DNA of 28,210 bases from [Leptolyngbya] sp. JSC-1 (GTDB taxonomy: Bacteria; Cyanobacteriota; Cyanobacteriia; Elainellales; Elainellaceae): the NCBI GenBank assembly GCA_000733415.1, contig KL662191.1, positions 6,027,553-6,055,762 of the forward strand, given 5' to 3'. Below, piece by piece: positions 1-8,691 of the stretch. The position numbers were made by a program, and so were the translations under genes. The notes below the pieces were generated by a model that worked only from the letters and a program-made list of their open reading frames with translations, did no database searches and was not told the DNA's origin. How positions within the stretch are numbered: position 1 is the stretch's first letter; every line of letters begins with the position of its first letter.

Positions 1-1
1 G

Positions 2-982
2 AAAGATAGCCTGACTGGTGAACTGCAAACCGCTAAGCTGAACGCCCTATCCCTCGATGAGCAGCTCACGACCCTGCATCAAGACCACGAGCAGCTCAAC
101 CAAGCCCTACAAGCCGCCACAGTGAGACAAACGACCCTAGAGGAACAGCTACAAACTTTAGACCAACGCAACTCAGAACTGAGCGATGCTCTGCAGCAAG
201 CCGAAGCTCGTCCCCTTGGCCTTGAGCAGCAGATCAGCCAGCTCTCCCAAGAACGTGATCAGATCAACCGCAGGTATGAGGCCGATCAGGAGTTGATTTC
301 TAGCCTACAAGCTCAGCTCCAGGGTTTACAGCAGCAGCTCCAGGATCTGGAACGCCGCAAAGCCGAGCTGGAAGAAGCGATGACACTGGCTAGAGAGGTT
401 GTATCGACACTGGAACAACAGGTGAATGACCTGACGCAAGACAAGCAAGAGCTTGAGAGTGAATTAAATCAGCTAAAACAGCATTCGTTAGAAGTAAGCC
501 AGCCGGCAGAATTAAGGGAAGCGGTTCAGGATACACAGCAGTCTAAGCAAACGTCTACACAGTCGGAACCTAAAGCAGAACAGCTCGAAGGTCAAGCAAG
601 CCGTCAGTTTGAACCAGCGCCGCGGCCACAGCTAGAATCTGAACCAGCCCCCGAATCAAAACCCGAACCAGAGACAAAACTACAGCTACAGCCCAAATCC
701 GAACCAGGCTCCGAGCCGACCCAAATCCCATTAATGGAGAAACCATCTCTGGAAGGAAAGAGCTTTGTGATTACAGGGCGGCTAAAAATGTCGCCGGAAA
801 AACTACAGGCTCTGATTCAGGAGGCCGGTGGCCGAATTAACAGTATGCCTAGTTCCAAAACTAGCTACATTGTGGTGGGAGAGAATCCGGGCAACAAACT
901 GCAAAAGGCCGAAAAATACAAAGTCCCCCAGCTCACAGAAGCGCAATTATTGGAACTGCTCAATATCCAGCCTGACTCTTAG
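2..982 (+). CDS. Coiled-coil protein with C-terminal BRCT domain (5' end outside window)
   Basis: The reading frame is open from base 2 to the TAG at 980-982, so the gene begins upstream of the window; a GTG at 122 is an internal codon, because the same coiled-coil pattern continues before it. The visible 326 residues are mostly Gln/Glu/Leu-rich heptad-like coiled coil (about 1-160), then a Pro/Glu/Gln-rich linker with repeated PEPES-like runs (about 175-245), then a BRCT domain (about 247-326). The BRCT is of the kind ending bacterial NAD-dependent DNA ligase: GKSFVITGRL, then EAGGRI, then SYIVVGENPGNKLQKAEK. BRCT domains bind DNA ends or partner proteins, often in repair. No ligase or nuclease domain is visible, but the N-terminus is missing. 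The SNF2 ATPase starts 91 bases downstream on the same strand, so the two may share transcription. A DNA-bound structural or repair role is inference. Confidence 0.8.
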   Translation, partial: KDSLTGELQTAKLNALSLDEQLTTLHQDHEQLNQALQAATVRQTTLEEQLQTLDQRNSELSDALQQAEARPLGLEQQISQLSQERDQINRRYEADQELISSLQAQLQGLQQQLQDLERRKAELEEAMTLAREVVSTLEQQVNDLTQDKQELESELNQLKQHSLEVSQPAELREAVQDTQQSKQTSTQSEPKAEQLEGQASRQFEPAPRPQLESEPAPESKPEPETKLQLQPKSEPGSEPTQIPLMEKPSLEGKSFVITGRLKMSPEKLQALIQEAGGRINSMPSSKTSYIVVGENPGNKLQKAEKYKVPQLTEAQLLELLNIQPDS

Positions 983-1073
983 CAACCCTGCTAGTCTCAC
1001 CCATCCCCAAAGCACTTCAAACTAAAGTAATCTTCGCCTATTCACGTATCTGCTCATTTACATTTTCGTCTGT

Positions 1074-4000
1074 ATGTCCCCTCTTTCTCCCAATCCAGTA
1101 TCGCGCCACTCGCTGGTTGCAAAATATCATGAATTACCGTCTCTAGAGCAGTGCATCGTGCAGTTGTTCTCAGTGATTTACGAGCCGATTAGCCGAGCGA
1201 CGGTGGCGCTGTGCTTAAATCAATTAGCAGTGCAGAATAAACAGGGGAAGCATTTTACTGGCCCAATACTTAAACCCTACATCGATCGTTTGCTGGATCT
1301 GGGTGTGTTGGTGCAGGGTGGTGGCCTCGGACCCCAATGCCATCCGCTGCTGACTGAAATTGCCGCTCGTGATGCCGTTAGACTCGGTCGGTTTGAAATC
1401 CTGGCTCAGGCTGTACAAGAACGCATCCCAATACCGTTGCGCTGGAAGGACGGACCGCGTGCATTTAGTAATGAGCGTCAATTGATTCGAGAAGTGCGGA
1501 TTGGGATTTACCGGAATGATATTCAATATATTCATCAACAGCTAGAAGCCTATTACAAATACAGTTATAAAAAAGATAGACTTAGCCTAGAGGAAATCTA
1601 TCAGCGCATCTGCAATAATCCTTTTGATCCGCAGTGGTTTGGTACCCTGCCGCCAGAATTGTATGAGCCAGCACTGGCGAGCATTTTGAACTTGTCGATG
1701 CTGGGTTTGACGCCTGCGGATGAAGCGTTTGCCTTACTTCAGCAAGACTATGCGGCTGGAACCTGCTCAGCCCCACTTCGCGTTGTCCTATTCGAGCAAC
1801 TGATGCTGCGGGGTTGCTTTTCAGCTGCAGAGCAGCTTCTAGCGCAGTTTGGCGAACCCTATCGCAGCCGTTCTAAAAACCTCCAGGGCTGGCTGGCGTT
1901 TGCGCAGGGCGATTATTCGCAGGCAATTGCGCTCTATACTGCCGCCGTACAGGATCTCAAAGGCAGCGGCAAAAAGAAAGTCTACTTTCAATCGATCAGC
2001 GGGCTGTTTTTTATCCTGGCTCTGCTGCAACAAAGCACCCCCAACAGCCTCAGCAGTGCAGAAACCTATGCCAGCGTAGCCCGTCAGGCAAAACATTGGC
2101 TCAGCCCTACCTACCGCGTCCTAGAGAATGTGGTACAGGTGCAGCAGGGCGATCTGGCCAAACGCGAAGTCATTCTCAACACACCGATTGCGCCCCACGA
2201 ACTCACCCATAGCCTGGAGGTGTTGCTGGGATCCCTTTGCCTCTACTGGGTGGATGCGGATCAGGCCAAGCGCCATCTGTTGCGATTAGTGGAACCGCTC
2301 TATCAGCAAGCCGAGGCCGCTGGTTACGCCTGGATAGCCCGCGAGGCGGTTGCGCTGTTGGCCCGACTGAAACCCAGTCAATACGGTAAACGAGCAGCCC
2401 TGCAACAAACCAGCGTTCCGCCGCTGGTGGATCTGATTCAGCCGCAGGACGCCTGGGAGGTTTGCCTGAATGCGCTGGTCAACCTCAATCAAGCCTCAGA
2501 ATCGCCGGTTGCTGCTAAACCAGAAACCAATCAACGCTTCGCCTGGTTTATCACGCTCTACGGAAGTTCCTGTATGCTGCAACCGCGTGAGCAGTCGCTT
2601 AACGCCAAAGGCGAGTGGAGCAAGGGTCGCCCAATTGCGCTCAAACGTCTGAAGAACAGCGCTGATGAGTTTGGCTACCTCACAGCCCAAGATCTGCGGG
2701 TTTGCGCTCAAATCAAAATCCAGTCCTACGGCTGGGGCAAAACCGACTACACGTTTGGCGACAAGGCCGTGGCAGCTCTGATTGGCCATCCCTTAGTGTT
2801 TTGGGAAGACATTCCCACGACGCGGGTTGAAGTGGTAAAAGGCGAACCGGAACTAATGGTCAAAAAAGCCAAGGGCGAACAGCTGATTCTCCAGTTTGTG
2901 CCGGAGCTGAAGGAGAGCCGCGACATTTTGCTCGTGAAGGAAAGCCCAACCCGCCTCAAGGTGATCGAAGTAACGCCGGAGCATCGCCGGATTGGCGAAA
3001 TCTTGGGCAAGCAGAACCGTTTGGAAGTACCAATGGCCGCTAAGGAGCGCGTCTTAGCTGCAATTAATGCCGTCTCTAGTATCGTGACGGTGCATTCCGA
3101 TATTGGCGGTGGCGGGGCCAGTGCTACCAAAGTTCCCTCCGATCCTAAGCCCCATCTGCATTTGCTGCCAGCGGGAGCCGGACTCAAAGTCGCCATCCTG
3201 TCGCGTCCCTTTGCGACGGGTGGCCCCTACTACCATCCGGGCAGCGGCGGCGAGACGGTGATTGCAGAGATTGATGGCCAGCGACTACAAACCACGCGCG
3301 ATCTGGCTCAAGAGAAACAATTGGCGGATGCAGCCGTGGCGGCCTGCCCTACCTTGGAACAACAGGATGAACACGAGGGTGAATGGTGGCTAGACGATCC
3401 AGAAGCTTGTTTGGAATTGCTGCTAGAACTACAGGCCCTCAAAGACAGTGTGATTCTAGAATGGCCCGAAGGTGAAAAACTGCGCGTCAGTCAGCATGCC
3501 GGCTTGAAGGACTTTAAGCTAATCATTAAACGCCAGAATGACTGGTTTGATACCCAGGGCGAGCTGAAACTGGCCGATCAGCAAGTGCTCGACATGCAGC
3601 GGTTAATGGAGCTGTTGCAGCAGACTCCCAGTCGGTTTATTCCGCTAGGCGATGGGCAATTTCTGGCCCTGACTCAGGAGTTTCGCAAGCGGTTAGATGA
3701 ACTGCGAGCCTTCTCGGAAAAATCCGGCCAGGGACTGCGGCTACATCCACTGGCGGCACTGGCGGTGGAAGACTGGATCGACGAGGTGGGCAACCTCAAG
3801 GCTGATAAACACTGGAAAGCTCACATCCAGCAGCTCAAGCAAATTCAAACCCTGGAGCCGCCCCTGCCTTCGACGCTGCAAGCCGAGCTGCGCGACTATC
3901 AAATTGATGGATTCCGCTGGCTAGCGCGATTGGCGACCTGGGGCGTCGGGGCCTGTTTAGCAGATGACATGGGCTTGGGCAAAACCTTGCAGGCGCTGGC

Positions 4001-5264
4001 GGTGATCCTGACTCGCGCGGCAACAGGTCCAACCCTGATTGTGGCTCCCACCTCGGTCTGCATGAACTGGATCAGCGAAGCGCAACGGTTTGCCCCAACG
4101 CTGCATCCAATCCAGTTGGGCACGGGAGACCGCCAGAAAGTGCTGAACCATCTGCAACCCTTCGACCTGTTGATTTGCAGCTATGGTTTGTTGCAGCAGG
4201 AAGAGGTAGCCGAAATGCTGGCTCAGGTGCAGTGGCAGACGATTGTGCTGGACGAGGCCCAGTCGATCAAAAACTTCGCTACCAAGCGCTCTCAGGCGGC
4301 GATGAATTTGCAAGGTGGCTTCAAGCTGATCACCACCGGCACGCCGATCGAAAATCATTTGGGCGAACTGTGGAACCTGTTTCGCTTCATCAATCCGGGC
4401 CTACTCGGTTCGCTGGACCATTTTAATCAGCGTTTTGCCATCCCAATCGAGCGCTATGGCAACAAACAGTCCCGCCACCAGCTGAAAAAACTCATTCAAC
4501 CCTTTCTGCTGCGGCGCACCAAAAACCAGGTGCTGGCTGAACTGCCCTCGCGTACAGAAATTCTGCTGCATGTGGATCTGAGCCAGGAGGAAATGGCGTT
4601 TTATGAAGCGCTGCGGCGGGAAGCAATCACCAAACTGGCAGAGAGCGACGCCACGGCAGGGCAAAAACATCTGCAAGTGCTGGCAGAAATCATGCGGCTG
4701 CGGCGAGCCTGTTGCAACACCCAATTGGTCAACCCCGATCTGACGCTGCCCAGCTCGAAGCTGAATCTGTTTGGGGAAGTGCTAGCCGAGTTACTGGACA
4801 ATCGGCACAAGGCCCTGGTATTCAGCCAGTTTGTGGATCATTTGCATATCCTGCAACAGTATCTGGAGGATCAACAGATTCGGTATCAATATCTAGATGG
4901 CAATACTCCTGCTGCTGAGCGCAAAAAGCGAGTTGATGCGTTCCAGGCTAGTCAAGGCGATGTATTTTTAATCAGCCTCAAGGCAGGCGGCACCGGATTG
5001 AATCTCACAGCAGCCGACTATGTGATTCACATGGACCCCTGGTGGAATCCGGCAGTCGAAGATCAGGCCAGCGACCGAGCACACCGAATCGGACAACAGC
5101 GCCCAGTGACGATTTACCGACTGGTGGCGAAACATACAATCGAAGAGAAAATTGTGGACCTGCACCAGCACAAGCGCGATTTGGCCGATAGCTTGCTAGA
5201 AGGAGCCGACCTCAGCGGCAAGATGTCTACCGACGATTTATTGCGGCTGATCCAGGCCGGGTGA
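1074..5264 (+). CDS. SNF2-family DEAD/DEAH-like helicase/ATPase (1396 aa)
   Basis: Swi2/Snf2-type double-stranded DNA translocase. The C-terminal half carries the two RecA-like lobes: motif I ADDMGLGKT at residues 963-971, motif II DEAQ at 1060-1063, TTGTPIENHLGELWNL (motif III region), a helicase C lobe with LDGNTPAAERKKRVDAFQ, and motif VI DRAHRIGQ at 1334-1341. The N-terminal ~600 residues are helical, with a TPR-like stretch (GDYSQAIALYTAAV) and no recognisable zinc or SWIM motif; the middle resembles the poorly characterised SNF2-associated region of large bacterial homologues. All catalytic motifs look intact. The ATG at 1074 is the first in frame, with no strong ribosome-binding site. 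It may remodel protein-DNA complexes during transcription or repair; the BRCT protein just upstream fits a repair setting but does not prove it. Confidence 0.92.
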   Translation: MSPLSPNPVSRHSLVAKYHELPSLEQCIVQLFSVIYEPISRATVALCLNQLAVQNKQGKHFTGPILKPYIDRLLDLGVLVQGGGLGPQCHPLLTEIAARDAVRLGRFEILAQAVQERIPIPLRWKDGPRAFSNERQLIREVRIGIYRNDIQYIHQQLEAYYKYSYKKDRLSLEEIYQRICNNPFDPQWFGTLPPELYEPALASILNLSMLGLTPADEAFALLQQDYAAGTCSAPLRVVLFEQLMLRGCFSAAEQLLAQFGEPYRSRSKNLQGWLAFAQGDYSQAIALYTAAVQDLKGSGKKKVYFQSISGLFFILALLQQSTPNSLSSAETYASVARQAKHWLSPTYRVLENVVQVQQGDLAKREVILNTPIAPHELTHSLEVLLGSLCLYWVDADQAKRHLLRLVEPLYQQAEAAGYAWIAREAVALLARLKPSQYGKRAALQQTSVPPLVDLIQPQDAWEVCLNALVNLNQASESPVAAKPETNQRFAWFITLYGSSCMLQPREQSLNAKGEWSKGRPIALKRLKNSADEFGYLTAQDLRVCAQIKIQSYGWGKTDYTFGDKAVAALIGHPLVFWEDIPTTRVEVVKGEPELMVKKAKGEQLILQFVPELKESRDILLVKESPTRLKVIEVTPEHRRIGEILGKQNRLEVPMAAKERVLAAINAVSSIVTVHSDIGGGGASATKVPSDPKPHLHLLPAGAGLKVAILSRPFATGGPYYHPGSGGETVIAEIDGQRLQTTRDLAQEKQLADAAVAACPTLEQQDEHEGEWWLDDPEACLELLLELQALKDSVILEWPEGEKLRVSQHAGLKDFKLIIKRQNDWFDTQGELKLADQQVLDMQRLMELLQQTPSRFIPLGDGQFLALTQEFRKRLDELRAFSEKSGQGLRLHPLAALAVEDWIDEVGNLKADKHWKAHIQQLKQIQTLEPPLPSTLQAELRDYQIDGFRWLARLATWGVGACLADDMGLGKTLQALAVILTRAATGPTLIVAPTSVCMNWISEAQRFAPTLHPIQLGTGDRQKVLNHLQPFDLLICSYGLLQQEEVAEMLAQVQWQTIVLDEAQSIKNFATKRSQAAMNLQGGFKLITTGTPIENHLGELWNLFRFINPGLLGSLDHFNQRFAIPIERYGNKQSRHQLKKLIQPFLLRRTKNQVLAELPSRTEILLHVDLSQEEMAFYEALRREAITKLAESDATAGQKHLQVLAEIMRLRRACCNTQLVNPDLTLPSSKLNLFGEVLAELLDNRHKALVFSQFVDHLHILQQYLEDQQIRYQYLDGNTPAAERKKRVDAFQASQGDVFLISLKAGGTGLNLTAADYVIHMDPWWNPAVEDQASDRAHRIGQQRPVTIYRLVAKHTIEEKIVDLHQHKRDLADSLLEGADLSGKMSTDDLLRLIQAG

Positions 5265-5561
5265 GGGCCTACTCGCCTGAGCTAGGTTGTTTCGCTCCCA
5301 AGCTGGATGAAAGCACTCTTAGCAGGGCAACCCGTTTATGAGTACTGTCTCATGAATTCCTTAAATGCATTTCATATCAATGTTGCAATCTAGAACTTGA
5401 GCTGTTTTCGATCTTCAGGAAAAACCTGTCATTTGTCTTCTATAACCTATTCGCGCTGATAGCGATTTTTCTGTTTAACCTTTTTCTGCGTCGTTTCATC
5501 GCTCTGAAACCGCATCCTAGGAAAAGGTGCTTTCACCTGATATATACCGTCTTTTACCTCA
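5265..5561. other. Intergenic region, no gene seen
   Basis: About 300 bases between the SNF2 gene and the MFS gene. I see no RNA gene and no convincing promoter boxes. A weak inverted repeat (ATGAG/CTCAT around 5338-5353) is too short to call a terminator. A 72-codon minus-strand frame that crosses into the MFS start has no family-like pattern. Confidence 0.5.
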
Positions 5562-6869
5562 ATGACAGCTGAACAATCTCCGCAATCCTCGCCCCCCGCC
5601 AGGAATCTGGCAATGCTGGCCATTGTTGCCGAGGGATTTTTATCCCGCCTCAGCTTTGGCATCATTAGTCTAGCGCTGCCGCTCTATGCCCATCGCCTAG
5701 GATTAAGCCTGTTTGAAATTGGCATGCTGATGACGCTCAACCAAGCTGTGGCAATGGCGTTAAAACCAGTCATGGGTTGGGTGGCGGATCGGGTTGGACT
5801 GAAACGCAGTTTTACAGCCGCTATTTTCTTTCGCAGTTTGATTGCACTATGTTTGGTGGTGGCCCAGTCACCTTGGCAACTGTACGGCATCAAGTCAATT
5901 CACGGTGCCTCAAAAGCGCTACGCGATCCAGCCGCAAATGCCCTGATTGCAGAGCAAGGCGGGAAGAAAGCGATTGCCTCTGCCTTTGCTTGGTATCATA
6001 CCGCCAAGATCGTCGCAGGTTCGATGGGGAAAGCGCTTGCGGGTATCCTGCTCACTCTCACCGCTTCTAACTTCTCCTTAGTATTTAACATTGCCTTTCT
6101 GCTGTCGTTACTGCCGCTCTACAGCGTTGCTCGCTACGTCAAATCCGATCGCAGGTCCGGTCACAAGTCAATTCACGATTCCGCTCGTCCTGCAAGGGCT
6201 GGGAGCAAAGCTGGTCCTGTCAGCGTTCCTGCCAAAGTCGCTCCTCCCAACATTATCGAGCCGAGTGTTTCAGCCAGTTCTAAAGGAGTAATTCTATCCT
6301 TTAGCATTCTCTCGTTTGCAATTAACGGCACGGCAGAGATGTTGCGCGGTCTGTTTCCGATTTTGGCAACGGAATATGCCGGTTTAAACGAAGCAGAGAC
6401 GGGATTGATCTATACAGCCTCAACGATGATTGTGCTGGTTTCCGGGCCAATTTTTGGTTGGCTGTCGGATCATGGGCGACAAGAGCTAGTTCTATTAGTT
6501 CGCAGTTTGGGAAACATTCTGTCTTCGATCGTATATATTTTGGCTCCCGATCTGGCTGGCTTCATGGTTGGCAAACTAGCAGATGATGCCGGAAAAGGCG
6601 CTTTTCGTCCAGCTTGGGGCGCGCTCATGACCCATGTCTCTAGTTTTGCCCCCCGACGGCGGGCACAGACAATGAGTTGGATGCTGTTGGGAGAAGATGC
6701 GGGCGCGATTGCCGGACCCGTTCTGGCTGGCCTCCTCTGGAGTACTTGGGGACTGTCAGTCATGCTGGGGGTGCGCGTCCTGCTCGCCATTGCCACCGAA
6801 GCCTATACGATTTATCTCAGTCGTTCTATTGCAGCCTTTGATCGGCCCAAAGCGGCCAGCAACAGATGA
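5562..6869 (+). CDS. Major facilitator superfamily transporter (435 aa)
   Basis: Inner-membrane secondary transporter with the usual 12-helix MFS plan. Hydrophobic segments are spread over residues ~15-190 and ~245-425. The motif-A loop between helices 2 and 3 reads GWVADRVGLKRS (about 72-83), and its second-half counterpart reads GWLSDHGRQE. A basic, Ser/Pro/Ala-rich cytoplasmic loop at ~190-240 separates the halves. The substrate cannot be read from sequence; drug-efflux-like and sugar/metabolite families both share these motifs. The ATG at 5562 has no clear ribosome-binding site. Its 3' end overlaps the convergent GDPD gene by 58 bases, so the last ~19 codons are also antisense coding sequence. 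Transport of a glycerophospho-compound is an open possibility from context only. Confidence 0.88.
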   Translation: MTAEQSPQSSPPARNLAMLAIVAEGFLSRLSFGIISLALPLYAHRLGLSLFEIGMLMTLNQAVAMALKPVMGWVADRVGLKRSFTAAIFFRSLIALCLVVAQSPWQLYGIKSIHGASKALRDPAANALIAEQGGKKAIASAFAWYHTAKIVAGSMGKALAGILLTLTASNFSLVFNIAFLLSLLPLYSVARYVKSDRRSGHKSIHDSARPARAGSKAGPVSVPAKVAPPNIIEPSVSASSKGVILSFSILSFAINGTAEMLRGLFPILATEYAGLNEAETGLIYTASTMIVLVSGPIFGWLSDHGRQELVLLVRSLGNILSSIVYILAPDLAGFMVGKLADDAGKGAFRPAWGALMTHVSSFAPRRRAQTMSWMLLGEDAGAIAGPVLAGLLWSTWGLSVMLGVRVLLAIATEAYTIYLSRSIAAFDRPKAASNR

Positions 6870-7540
6870 GGAAAATCAATCGTCATGCCATCAGCTTGAG
6901 CATTCAGCGCATTCTGCATTGCCGCCTCATCGGTTACTTTCCAAGCTCGCACTTCTAGACCCATAGCGTGTAAATCAGTCACTAGTGCTGCAGAGAGGCT
7001 GGCAGCCGGTAGACAGATCTGCTCAAAACCAGCGGCAACAACTTGGACAAGCGTGGCCGGGTCAATATTGGCCGTCAACCAGCCGACTCGTGCTGTTGGG
7101 GCTTGAGTTTTAATGGCTTGAACCGTCCCAAACTCAAAGGCTGTAAACGTCACCTGATCGAGTAAGCCCAGCGCAATTACCTGCTCTAATACCTGAGTTT
7201 CTAGCCCCGATTGTTTTATTTCTAGAACCCAATGGGTGCACTTCCCGTAGCGTTCTAGGGTTTCATCCAAACGGGGCACTTTGGCATGGCGATACTGAAG
7301 ACTGAACCATGACCCTGCGTCTAACTGCTGCACCACGGACCAAGCGGTCTGGTCGATTGCGCCGTTTCCATTGGTGGTTCGCTCTAGCCGACGGTCGTGC
7401 ATGAGAACGAGTTCGCCATCGCCAGTTGCCCGAATATCGGTTTCAATGGCATCTACCCCTAGAGAGAGTGCCAGATCAAACCCTTCCCAAGTATTTTCGG
7501 GAGCTAAGGCCGCTGCACCACGATGTCCAATCACCTGCAT
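6812..7540 (-). CDS. Glycerophosphodiester phosphodiesterase (GDPD family, 242 aa)
   Basis: Hydrolyses glycerophosphodiesters to glycerol-3-phosphate and an alcohol, a phosphate- and glycerol-salvage step from phospholipid head groups. The TIM-barrel motifs are all present: GHRGAAALAPENT at the N-terminus (H6, R7, E15, N16), ETD (metal ligands E33 and D35), LMHDRRLERTTNG (H48, D49), and LEIK (E107, K109). No signal peptide is seen, so it is probably cytoplasmic. At 242 residues it has the size of the short bacterial UgpQ-like enzymes. Translation starts at the ATG on bases 7538-7540 after a weak GATGAGATGG stretch. The promoter side faces Pho-box-like repeats at 7642-7671, whose consensus reads best on this strand, so induction under phosphate limitation is likely. 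Its 3' end overlaps the MFS gene. Confidence 0.93.
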   Translation of the reverse strand: MQVIGHRGAAALAPENTWEGFDLALSLGVDAIETDIRATGDGELVLMHDRRLERTTNGNGAIDQTAWSVVQQLDAGSWFSLQYRHAKVPRLDETLERYGKCTHWVLEIKQSGLETQVLEQVIALGLLDQVTFTAFEFGTVQAIKTQAPTARVGWLTANIDPATLVQVVAAGFEQICLPAASLSAALVTDLHAMGLEVRAWKVTDEAAMQNALNAQADGMTIDFPHLLLAALGRSKAAIERLR

Positions 7541-7641
7541 ACCATCTCATCCGCTCAGAATTGCATCACCATCAATCGTAGCAATCGCTACTAACCGTGA
7601 GGATTTTCTCATCCCTGTTTCATACCCGTTCCATCTCAGTT

Positions 7642-7671
7642 AGATTAAATCAGCATTAAGAGTAGATTAAT
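7642..7671 (-). promoter_or_regulatory. Pho-box-like array A (three octamers, 11-base period)
   Basis: On the minus strand three octamers follow one another with 3-base gaps: ATTAATCT, CTTAATGC, TTTAATCT. TTAA cores start at 7645, 7656 and 7667, an exact 11-base period. This matches the cyanobacterial Pho box, tandem PyTTAAPyPy(T/A) octamers spaced by 3, which binds the SphR/PhoB response regulator. It lies about 100 bases upstream of the GDPD start and is in GDPD orientation. Spacing and sequence are seen; regulator binding is inferred. Confidence 0.72.
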
Positions 7672-7759
7672 CGCGCTCGAAACAAAACGGAGTTAGATCA
7701 ATCAACCGCATGAGAAATTTCTCACGCTTGCTTCATGTTTAGCTAACGACATTCGGTCA

Positions 7760-7811
7760 AGATTAAAGCAAGGTTAATAGAAGGCGAATTTAAGTTTAAC
7801 GCTCCGTTAAG
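7760..7811 (-). promoter_or_regulatory. Pho-box-like array B (five positions, four with TTAA core)
   Basis: TTAA cores at 7763, 7774, 7796 and 7807 share an 11-base register; the fifth position (7785) is degenerate. Read on the minus strand the octamers are CTTAACGG, GTTAAACT, ATTCGCCT, ATTAACCT and TTTAATCT, each separated by 3 bases. Two match the cyanobacterial Pho consensus closely. The array is about 70 bases upstream of the nucleotidyltransferase start (7882), so it is placed to control the four-gene run, although its better-matching strand is the opposite one. Further TTAA words at 7790 and 7847 are out of register. Confidence 0.65.
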
Positions 7812-7881
7812 CTCTACCTGTCGAATTCAGTCATTCAGCTCAAAAGTTAAGCTCCCTCATCACTCAAGGAGGATACTCACC

Positions 7882-8634
7882 ATGCAGGCGATTATCTTAG
7901 CAGCAGGTTGTGGTTCACGATTGGCAAAAGCTCTTAAAGGTAAACCCAAGTGTTTAGCGCCCTTAGAGGACGGCATCCGGTTGATTGAATATCAGCTCGC
8001 TGTTCTAAATAACCTTGGCATCACCGATATCTGTATCGTTCTGGGCTATCGCGCTCATGAAGTATACCGCGCTGTTGGTGATCGCTGTCACTGCATTATC
8101 AACCGACGCTATGCCGAGACAAACAGTCTTTATTCGCTGTGGCTGACTCGAAATTGGGTTCAAGACGATTGCCTGATCATGAACAGCGATGTTCTAGCGC
8201 ATCCCAAGATCTATAAACGATTGTTGAATTCCGCTGGCAATGCCTTGACCTACGATTCCTGGTCAGGTCGTGATCAGGAGCATATGAAAGTATCGTTCCA
8301 CGAGAAAAAACTCCAGCAGATCAGCAAATCGCTGTCTCTAGAAGATTCTCAAGGTGAAAGTCTGGGGCTGCTGAAGTTGACCGAGGTCAGCATGAAAGCG
8401 TTGTTTATCGAAGCTGAAACGGTTTTGAAACTCGGTGGTGAAAACCAGTGGGCACCCGCAGCAATTGCCCGGCTCGCTCAGCAGCAGACGATTGTTGGAA
8501 TCGATGTGGCTGGACTGCCCTGGGTTGAAATCGATTTTCCCGCCGATTTACACCATGCTCGGCAAACCGTTTGGCGGATGATTCCAACTGCTTCTCTCCC
8601 GCAGCTAACAAAACGCCAGCATCGTGTCGGTTAA
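7882..8634 (+). CDS. LicC-like nucleotidyltransferase (phosphocholine cytidylyltransferase family, 250 aa)
   Basis: Sugar-nucleotidyltransferase fold. Family members such as LicC make CDP-choline from phosphocholine and CTP; others activate sugar or polyol phosphates. Visible motifs: the nucleotide loop LAAGCGSRL (6-14) with a following PK (22-23), N74 and the TNSLYSLW stretch (80-87) typical of LicC-like proteins, NSD (101-103) with the metal-binding Asp, and WVEIDFPADLHHA near the C-terminus with E216 and D218. The protein is complete and of normal length. It has a strong ribosome-binding site and is the first gene of a run with a kinase-fold protein, a glycerophosphotransferase-like enzyme and pstB. 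The alcohol activated (choline, glycerol, ethanolamine or a sugar) cannot be told from sequence. The Pho-box-like array upstream suggests phosphate control. Confidence 0.85.
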   Translation: MQAIILAAGCGSRLAKALKGKPKCLAPLEDGIRLIEYQLAVLNNLGITDICIVLGYRAHEVYRAVGDRCHCIINRRYAETNSLYSLWLTRNWVQDDCLIMNSDVLAHPKIYKRLLNSAGNALTYDSWSGRDQEHMKVSFHEKKLQQISKSLSLEDSQGESLGLLKLTEVSMKALFIEAETVLKLGGENQWAPAAIARLAQQQTIVGIDVAGLPWVEIDFPADLHHARQTVWRMIPTASLPQLTKRQHRVG

Positions 8635-8691
8635 CGATCACTGAAATCTATACATTCCGTACATCCCGAATTTCTGTTTAGGAATACTGTC

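Larger units (their letters stand above)
7541..7881. promoter_or_regulatory. Divergent control region between GDPD and the four-gene run
   Basis: This 341-base AT-richer gap separates two divergent transcription units and holds both Pho-box-like arrays. The word GTTAAGCTC occurs twice (7806 and 7846). A strong ribosome-binding site, AAGGAGG at 7866-7872, precedes the ATG at 7882 by 9 bases. No clear -35/-10 pair was found by eye, as expected if an activator replaces the -35 element. No open reading frame of interest lies here. Confidence 0.7.

Noticed and set aside
122..982. Complete gene starting at GTG 122
   Set aside because: The frame is open to the window edge with the same coiled-coil pattern, so the gene starts upstream.
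5338..5353. Small inverted repeat as terminator of the SNF2 gene
   Set aside because: Arms of only five bases and no T-run.
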